NCBI GenBank assembly: GCA_000444245.1
Contig: ATSW01007651.1
Span: 1-23,429 of the forward strand
Direction: 5' to 3'
From: Botryllus schlosseri
Lineage: Eukaryota > Chordata > Ascidiacea > Stolidobranchia > Styelidae
Length of the DNA: 23,429 nucleotides
Positions 9,401 through 18,400 of the stretch are shown piece after piece (position 1 is the stretch's first letter; every line of letters begins with the position of its first letter). Below the pieces are notes generated by a model, which was not told the origin of the DNA, did not search any database, and saw nothing but the letters and a program-made list of their open reading frames with translations. Both the position numbers and the translations under genes were made by a program.

Positions 9401-12400
9401 GCGCGATACGGATTGCGAAAATATTAAATTTTATTCTACTCGTGGTCCCGGAGACCCCAGGCTGTGACGCAACACTGCCGTCTGCAATAATATGGCGCAG
9501 CTCAGGAGCAAGTGCGCTCGAGAGTGAGAGTGTGAATGCTCAATTGCTTCCGAAAAAATAGCCAATACGCTTGCGGTCTGCACTGCTCCTCACCTGCTTC
9601 CAGACGGCATTGTTGCGTCACAATACCAAACTCCCTTACAATGCAAAATTCCAGGCTGATTTTGTGGTGTTCCAGGATCACGAGCAGAAAAACTTTTATA
9701 TTTTTGCAATCAGTACCGCGGTAACTTTCGATTGATACCAATTTTACCAAGTTTCGCGCTCGGCAAGCCGGTCAACAATTACCGTAAAATTGTCAAATGA
9801 AAAGTGTGACGTTAACCAATCGCAGTGAGCCGTGAGATTTGCTTGCGGCTACCTCGACACCATAGTAGGACACTATGATTAAACAATCCGTTGGGATTGC
9901 TAGCATTCTGGATGCATTTTGTGATAAACGGCTATAAGAGGGGCGCGAAAATTTTTCACTATTGTAAAGGGCCCTAGTCTAAAAAAAGTTTGTGAGCCAC
10001 TGTTTTAGTTGTTGTGGTGCACAGCATATAGATTTCGAGAAAGTATCGAAACCATAATTCTCGTTTGTAATCTAACTCTTCTCATGAAGTAGCGTGTAAT
10101 TTAAGTGCTAGAAAAATATCTCACTACTCAGCTCAAATCATTGCTATTAATATTCTATTCGGCGACTGAGATCATACTGCCTAGCCTTACTCGTGGTGAT
10201 AAGTTTTCATGTCATTTTAGTCATAGGCGTTTACCCTCATATCCGTACCGATACATGGTCGTCGGTTGAATCTGTGAGAGTAATCCCAGATGAGATTTTA
10301 ACTCCTTCAGTTCCGTCGAGAGGCTCCATGCGATACAAGGCATAAACAAATTGATATCCACACCTACGTTCAACATGTTATATGCCTGGTTTTGGGCCAA
10401 CAATTGAAACATCCCGATCGAAACATCCTCATTTCTTTCATCATAGATTGTATATAGGTCGTAGGCTTACGTGTCATTGGTAAAAGTATAATATTAACAC
10501 GAAAGCACCCAACATACTGGAATGTTTGACTCCACCAAATAGTACCAAAGCGTCATCTTCTGATCGTGGAGTGGTGAAGTTATCACAATGTCAATGTTAA
10601 AAGATTCAAGTTTGGCCGTATAAGTCACATGAGTTACGTATGCCTATACATTAACGCAAAGTCTAAATCATAATCAAGTTGTTCTCAGATAACGCAGGGA
10701 TATTTCGTTCTAAAGACTTCTAGAAGCAATGGTATGATCCCTTTATGATGAGACATTTCAATGAATTCGGATTACTGACCTTTACGTAAAGCCGATCCCC
10801 TATAATATAGCTCGATGTTTGATTGTAGAAATCGCTGTCGCTGAAATACAAGGACGATAAAATATTATTCTTGCAATTGACTTGATTGGATTTGTTCAGG
10901 TAATAGCGTCAGCAGCGTGTTTAGACCTACGAGGTATCCAGTCCTACCAAGATTACTCCTACTTGTAAATTGCGACATTTGATGTTATTATTTCGATGTG
11001 CTCCGTATCACGAAGATCCAATGTTTCATTCAGCAGTAGTGAATAGTCATTCATTTCCTGTGTGACATTTCGCAATAGCGCCAGAGTACATTCCAGCTCA
11101 AACTGTATGTTATATTGAAAAGTTACATTAACAGTAGAGAAAGAATGTTTCCAGGGTATGTACTAACCGAGAAATGACCGGCTTTGCGCGTCATAACTGA
11201 GTTGAATTTTTCATGCTTTACTTTCGAGCCGCCGGCAACCAAACGATTTTTGTACGTTACATTTTCCTCTCCATACTGTACGAAAATACATTTTATGTTG
11301 TTGCTCGCGTAAATAATATTAGTGCTCTATGCATTCACAAAGCTTTACTAAGCCCGAATTAGACATCGCCTAACTACGGAAAATACTTAGTACCACGACT
11401 AATGAAAATGCTTAGTACCACAGTCACGCAAAAAAAGGAGAATATGCCTTCTTTACTTTCGCATCGTAGTGGTTGTAGCGTCGCAATTACAACATATACA
11501 ATACCGTCTTATTTCTGAATATCGTGCTTCTGATGTCAGACTTCCCTAGCTATAAGGGAAACAGAAAAATTATGCAAAATTTCTAAAGTTTCAAAGGTAC
11601 GTATCGTTTTCGGAATGTTGTAGCTTAGACCAGGGGCTCGCATATCTCAAACAGCTTCTGGTGCAATCCCGTCTCCCCGAAATTATTTCAATTAGGCATT
11701 TTACGGAGCTTGTTATTCCGTAGAAAATACTGCTGTGCAATCAATTGTCAAATGTAAGACTATACCTGTAACAGTTGCTAATTTCTCCCACGAAACCGTG
11801 TTAAACTAAGCGTATAAAAGAGGAAGTGAGTGAATGTAGATACGATACCGATAAGCACCTCCGCAAGTGCTTATTCATCAGTTACGAGGATGGGAACCCC
11901 GCCGACCCTAAATATATTTTCATACAGAGGTGGTCAGTAACGAAGTACTTCTACTTTTTCGAAGTACTCAAGTAGCTTTCCTCTATTTCTGGTACTTACT
12001 CAAGTATATCTTTATTGCGCTACTTCTACTTCTACTTCGTAATAGTTTGCGAACTACTTACTTATCTTTCGCTATTTTCAGTTTGTCAAGTAGAAGTAGT
12101 TTAATCCCCAAATAAGAAAGATAGATTAAGGAATTTCGGTGCTGTTTTCACGTAGTACCAACATTTAATTTTCTTAAAAGTCATGTAATACCTAGAATAT
12201 TTTCGTCGCGCTTCGCGCACAGTAGATATGGGGTGACAAATATATTTTAACGAAAGTATCGCTGAATATAATTTAGATACCGGGTTTCGTGGTTCCGTTC
12301 ACACCGCATTGTCGCCTATATCAAATATTTCATCACAGTAAGTATGCCCCCCCCCCCATAACGTTTGAAACTACCGTTTCGCAATCTAGCAATTACCTAT

Positions 12401-15400
12401 TATACCTATCAGTGTGTCCGAATATGGAAAAGTGGAATTTTTTTTAAACGTTGGACCTGTTTTATCAGACCGCCGTTGATACTTTCTGACCAAAAGATAT
12501 GAAATGTATTTTCCGCTTATTTTAGAAGTAGTATTTGTATTTTTCATTCAATTACGAGTATTATACGTTACGTTCTAATTATAGTTTCAGTTCTTTTGTA
12601 TGGAGAATATACATGTTGAAGTATAAAAGCAAGTGTAGTAATACCTTATATTTTCCGGAAATAAAGCTATACACTATATGGCATTTTTACGATGTGTCAT
12701 ATTTTTAATTAACTTATACTAATCGTGCAAAGTGTTAAAGCCGTACCCGACACAACTTCTCCGTATTGCTCTTCGACTGAACTAGGGGCCTTATGATATG
12801 GGGGGGGTGCCATGCCATGATATTGTCTAAAACGGGGTGATCGAGTTAACAAAGAGTTAGTATCGCATTTCCATATCAATACTATCATTTACATCCCATG
12901 ATGTGGACGATTGCTTATTCTGTCAAAAAATTACACCTAGTGGGATGCACCAATATGAATCAAGCTCACTACATCGTCCGCATAGCTCCATTTGCAGCTT
13001 TTGGCAGTTCATGCGAACGAATTATGATCGTTTTCACGACTACTTACTTACTTGAGTAGATTTAAAGTCAGTCAATTCTACTTCTACATCAAGTAGTTTT
13101 AGGTTGCTTACATAAGAACTACTTCTACTAGTACTTGAGTAGCTTTCTTGACTACTTTGACCACCTCTGTTTTCATATTTTCGGAATCAATGCATATAGT
13201 TTCCATTCAACAACACAATGAAACTTTACGATTTAGAAAGCTCAGGTTCAATATCAAACCGATGATATGCTAATATTAATGGTGAATATAAAATATCTTG
13301 CTAACGAGACTGGAATGTCCTGCGACACAACCTTGGTCCGCTTCGCTATTTGAAGACCCCTGATCCAGACAATGCAAATGACTCCAGGATACAAAATCAA
13401 GTTACAAATGTGCTTTTCGTATCCACTGACAGCACGGCGAATGGTAGGCTACCTCAATCTCGGTTCCGCAGTCGGAGTATGATATCGTCATTTTCCACTT
13501 CAGTTGATTCCGTCTTCTTTGATAGTTACTGTATGATGAGTAGCTGCTTGGTTGCTTCAGACGACATGACGGTGCTCTTGAATTCGAGTAGATGGGAATT
13601 CTTCTCAGATTTCTGCTCATGAACAACATATCGCATTCGGCAGTCATCGATGTCGGGTAGCAAGTGACTTCACAAGGCTCTGTAAAACACAAAAGTTGAC
13701 CAGAAAATTGCGAATCGTATATTAGCAGTTTGACTATGGCGAAAAGAACATAGAATATCTTTGTGGATAAAATATTTTTCAAATTAGGATTAACATGGAT
13801 GACGAAAGGTAAGTATCGACTTAATCGTCAGTATATTTGCTCAGACTTCTGTGCAAGTACCATGAAAACAGTCTAGCATACATTTCAGGTTGATTTTGTT
13901 GTGGCTTGTTATCGTATCTAACATAATCACTAGACTTGCCGAAAAAAGGTTTGGCCAAATACATACCTTTCTTGAACTGGCATTTTTCACCGCTCTGTCC
14001 AGACGGACAATTTCTACATCTGTAACCGACCGTTAAATCCGTGCAAGTTCCTCCATATTTGGAATCACACAGCTGCACAATATAAGCGAGATCAGTATTA
14101 CGAAGCAGAACTTGCGAATGGACCTATTCTATACATTTGTGCTTTCACCACACTCGTTGTATAGTTGACAGTTTGTTCCTGAAGCAAGTCCGCGACAGCT
14201 ACATCGATATCCGAATATTTGATTGGTACATGATCCGCGTCTATTACAGATATCAGGATCGTTACACTCATTCCGGACATCTAGAAATTAGAATCGTGAG
14301 TTTTTATTTAAACTTGAGATAATATCCTTAGCAGAGCTCATGGCTGGCTATGGTCCATGACAGTGATTCCCAAACTGTGTGCTGCGGAACACTGGTGTGT
14401 CGCCACAGATTCTCGGGTGTGCCGCTAGTCTTTCTCGGATATTAGAAAAATACTGCGGGTTCGATCCCGGCCGGGTCAGACTAAAGACCTAATTAGTAAC
14501 ACTGGTATCCCTGACTCCCAAATATCTGAATTATTTAGTATGTATGTTCTCCAGACAAAAAGAACTGGAACTAATTAGAACTCAAAGTATGATACTGGGA
14601 ATTGAAAAAGAAATAGAGAAATATATATACTAATTCTAAAAGCGGAAATGTATTTCATGTCTTTAGTCCTTAAAGTTTCAAAGGTGGTATGCCAAAACAG
14701 GTCTAAAGCTAAAATTAAGTCAGAGTCCCATTATCCAGATAGGACACGCCATGGACTGCTAAATTACGATATGATAAGTAAATGCTAGATTGCGAAACAT
14801 CAGCTCCAATCGTTATGATGGGCCATATATACTGTCATGAAATATTTCATATGGGCGACAATGCGGGGTGAACAGAACCACTTCACACGCTATCTAAATT
14901 GTATTCACCGATACTTTCGTGAAATCATATTGGTCACTCCATATCCACTATGCGCGAAGCGCGACAAAAATTCTGGGCTTTACTCAATATTTATGACAAA
15001 TAAATGTTGATGCTCCGTGAAAACAGCCCATAAATTCCTCAGGCTATCTTCCTGATTGGAGGATTAAACTACTTGAACTTGACAAACTGAAAATAGCGAA
15101 AAGTATGTAATTAGATAACAAAATATTACGTAGTAAAAGTAGAAGTAGCAGGAAATTAGATCTCCTTGAGTGAGTAACCAAGTAGCAGAAAACTACATGA
15201 GTACTTCAAAAAGTAGAAGTACTTCGTTACTGACCACCTCTGCAGTCTTGTAAGTGTGTCGCGGCCGTACTATATAAGGAAACCAGCACTGGTGTAGCGC
15301 CTGCTTGTTGCAGCCATCGAACACGCAATATTACTCATGGAGATAAACGGAATCGACCACTGCATTCATCTCTAACTCGCAAACATTCAACGATGGATTT

Positions 15401-18400
15401 CTATAACTTCCTAGAAGTTCCTGAATTCAACAAGTAAATTTACCAAACTAAATTTTCCAGCCATGGTTCGTAAATGTCGGATGCACGATAACATTGGGGG
15501 GCACTAGCCAGTAGGCAGAAAAAAATTCCAGAATCATCACCCTGAAAGGGGATATTTTCGTATGTGTAAAATTTATCATACGCCGAGTCCCAGTAATCCC
15601 AACACTATGCTTACATCACTGTGTGTAATACATGCATTTGATGCTCAGGTTAAAAATACATTGAAATTAAGTCCTGTTATTACAATGTGATTTATTACCA
15701 CCGTCATTGTAGAAGAGAAAATTTTATGAAGTCGGAAATGGTACAATCGCTAAATGCTTGAGAAACATCGGTTCAGAGTGCCTATAAGCCGATTATCTCA
15801 AGAAATCGTGGATGTTGCTCACCTGATTTCATCATGCATTTCGTACCGCTGTAATCAGGTCTACTGTAGTCACACGAACAATATTCATTGTGTCGCTGAC
15901 CATTTCGAGTGGTGATTTTACAGGTTACAGCTCTGCAGTAGGACAAACGCTGGAAAAATGGCCTCTATTATTTTTTTTCATCATGGCGGGAAGAGAGGGA
16001 TATTTTGGTCAATACAATAATCGGAATATGAATCAACACTTGAGCATGTATCATTGCGCAGGGTTCGTTTCAAAGGCCACTTTACACTTACAGTAGCCGG
16101 ATAACCGTGTGACCGTGTACCCGGATCACCGGACAACCAATCAACCATGTGAAGCAGAAGGACGTAGTTGAGACTGTGACGGGCACGGATCTCGCCCCCA
16201 ATAACTATACCGCCACGTCTCGAACGTGTTATGATCATCTGACGTAGTATTCCACGCAACTTGAATGAAATATAACCTGCCGCGCATTGCCGTGCATTTG
16301 CATGGGACTGATCCAGGGGTGGGCAATTATTTTTCTCCGCGGGCCAAATGAGAAGTAGAAATGCGTCGGCGGACCGAGTGAAAATGTTTAGCTATATTCT
16401 TCAACGTATTTTTATTTTATTTCTAAATTACATCGTTAATAAATGCTTCTCAGTGAATGTGTTGATGTTAGGTAATGGGAAAGTGGTGGTTAGTTAAAAA
16501 ATAAAATATGCATTTGCCGTCATGATGCGAAACAATGTTAAATATTATACATTTTAACTCTCTTTAAACCCATATACCTAAACTGTGGTTCTCAAACATT
16601 TTTTAGACACGCTCCCCTTTATGATAGTGAAAAATTTCGCGCCCGCCCCCTCCCCCCACACTATCATGATATCTCAACATATTAAAAAGAGCAACCAGCA
16701 GCATGCTAGCAATCCCGACGGATAGTTTGATGGCATGGAAGGTTATGGTTGTTGATGAGAGAATTCTGTAATATCAAAGTCGGACAATACACAGGGCAAT
16801 TAAGTATCAGCTGGGGTTAAATCGCGTGAAAACAATTTTCATTTAACTTGAGCTTCACTCCTCCCTTCAGATGCATTCACGCCCCCCCTCCAGTTCGAGA
16901 ACCAATGCATTAAAATGTATATGAGATAATACAAAGCTTGTCTTGGTTGCTGCATTCCGAGCAGTGTGCAGCTCAAATAGCCTTGATGTTGAGCGAAGTT
17001 TGGGTTTACGCAGTTTACTCCAGTTTACTCCATTATACAAATATTTAGTGCTCTAAACCTTCTTTGAATTTCAGCTTTCGGGTTTCTCTTTTTGACATGC
17101 TCTTTCATCCTTTATGGGTGATCGATATGATATTGATGAGTCATATAGTAATCGCGAGCACCGATTGATTTGTTTTTCGAATTAGGGATTCGGAACCGCC
17201 TCACGTAACAATGTAAACATGTACATAAAAAAATTTGCCTGTAGCAGGAATTGATGAACATTTTGGTATAAATTAATAAAATCATAATCATTTGGTTCAA
17301 ATCGAAAAAATGTCCCGCACAAACTAACATCAATTTTCGACACTGGTCCAAATATGGAAAAAAATTAAAATTCAAAGATATTCTTTGCTAAAAATTTAAT
17401 CTTCAAATATATGTCCTTTTACACTTATTGTAAAGTTCATTCATCAATTTGACCTCCCTTTCTGTTATTATGTTAGTGCCAGGGACATCTACGACGGACA
17501 TATCCGACTTCCAGTGGGGTTTTGGGGCACTTTATCGCTGCAGGACATTCGACCGTAAAGATAGCAGCAAATGATCTTTGGTATATTCTAGAGCTCGACC
17601 GATATTGGATTTTTGGGTCGATACCGATAAAACCAATATCTCACACCTTAGCCGATAACCCCAATACATTCAGCCGATATTCAAAAGAAGTTGGATGTAT
17701 ATAGCCTACATAAGCACATTTTTAAATCTTCAGAGGGCATTTATTTGAACATTTTTACAGCCATTGTTATACTTGAACATGAAATGAACTAGAAAGGCTG
17801 CATCTGGACACCTGTAAAGTGTAAGCTATATGAAATATATCAATATTCTCAGTCTAGCGATCAAAGATTATAGTTTTCTGGCTTCCTTCCGCCATGTTGT
17901 GACGTCACACGCAAATTGCCGTTAATTTTTCAACTCCAATGGCCGATACAGATAATTCTTTCAAAGTGTGATATCGTCTCGATATTATCGACGAACCGAT
18001 AATCGGTCGGACTCTAGTATATTCCATCCTTAGACATCTGGTTAGAATACCAGTCTTCCTGACACGCATTTGCGATAATAAGCATCTCCATAGTTATTCT
18101 CTATCTGGGGAAGTGAAAGTACGCAACACAACCCTTGAGCACCCTCTCGCATTGCGTAGAGATGGAAGTTTATGCCATTTGATCAGTGGTAATCTATACT
18201 ATTTTCTTTGAAAGAACGGCATGTTCTGCACATGCCATAGATAAACTTAAAATCATCCCTACATCCTCGGTTTTCTAATATTTTCATCTGAAATTCGTGC
18301 TTGGTGGATTGCACCTAGTTTTCGGAGTGTTTTACCACATCAGCTCAATTTGTAGCTGAGAGTTGGATTTCTTGAAGACGTTGGATCGAAGAACTCTAAT

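Noticed and set aside
9502-9750. 82-codon minus frame mirrored by a 62-codon plus frame
   Set aside because: Both arise inside the arms of the foldback element; the symmetry explains the open frames on both strands.
10221-10412. Possible extra exon in the intron before exon 8579-8706
   Set aside because: The flanking exons already join in phase (VK-ISINVN) at a point typical of ZP-C, and no good splice pair surrounds this frame.
13350-13622. Plus-strand frame of 90 codons
   Set aside because: It is antisense to the exon encoding the start of the ZP domain, whose cysteine pattern and splice sites clearly fix the minus strand as coding.
15255-15390. TATATAAGG followed by AGATAAACGG, faintly LTR-like
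   Set aside because: No paired terminal repeat, no TG...CA boundaries and no target duplication were seen; chance motifs are sufficient.
16141-16326. GC-richer minus frame with several cysteines
   Set aside because: The cysteine spacing does not fit EGF, and the EGF-3 and EGF-4 exons already join correctly across this region in phase 0.
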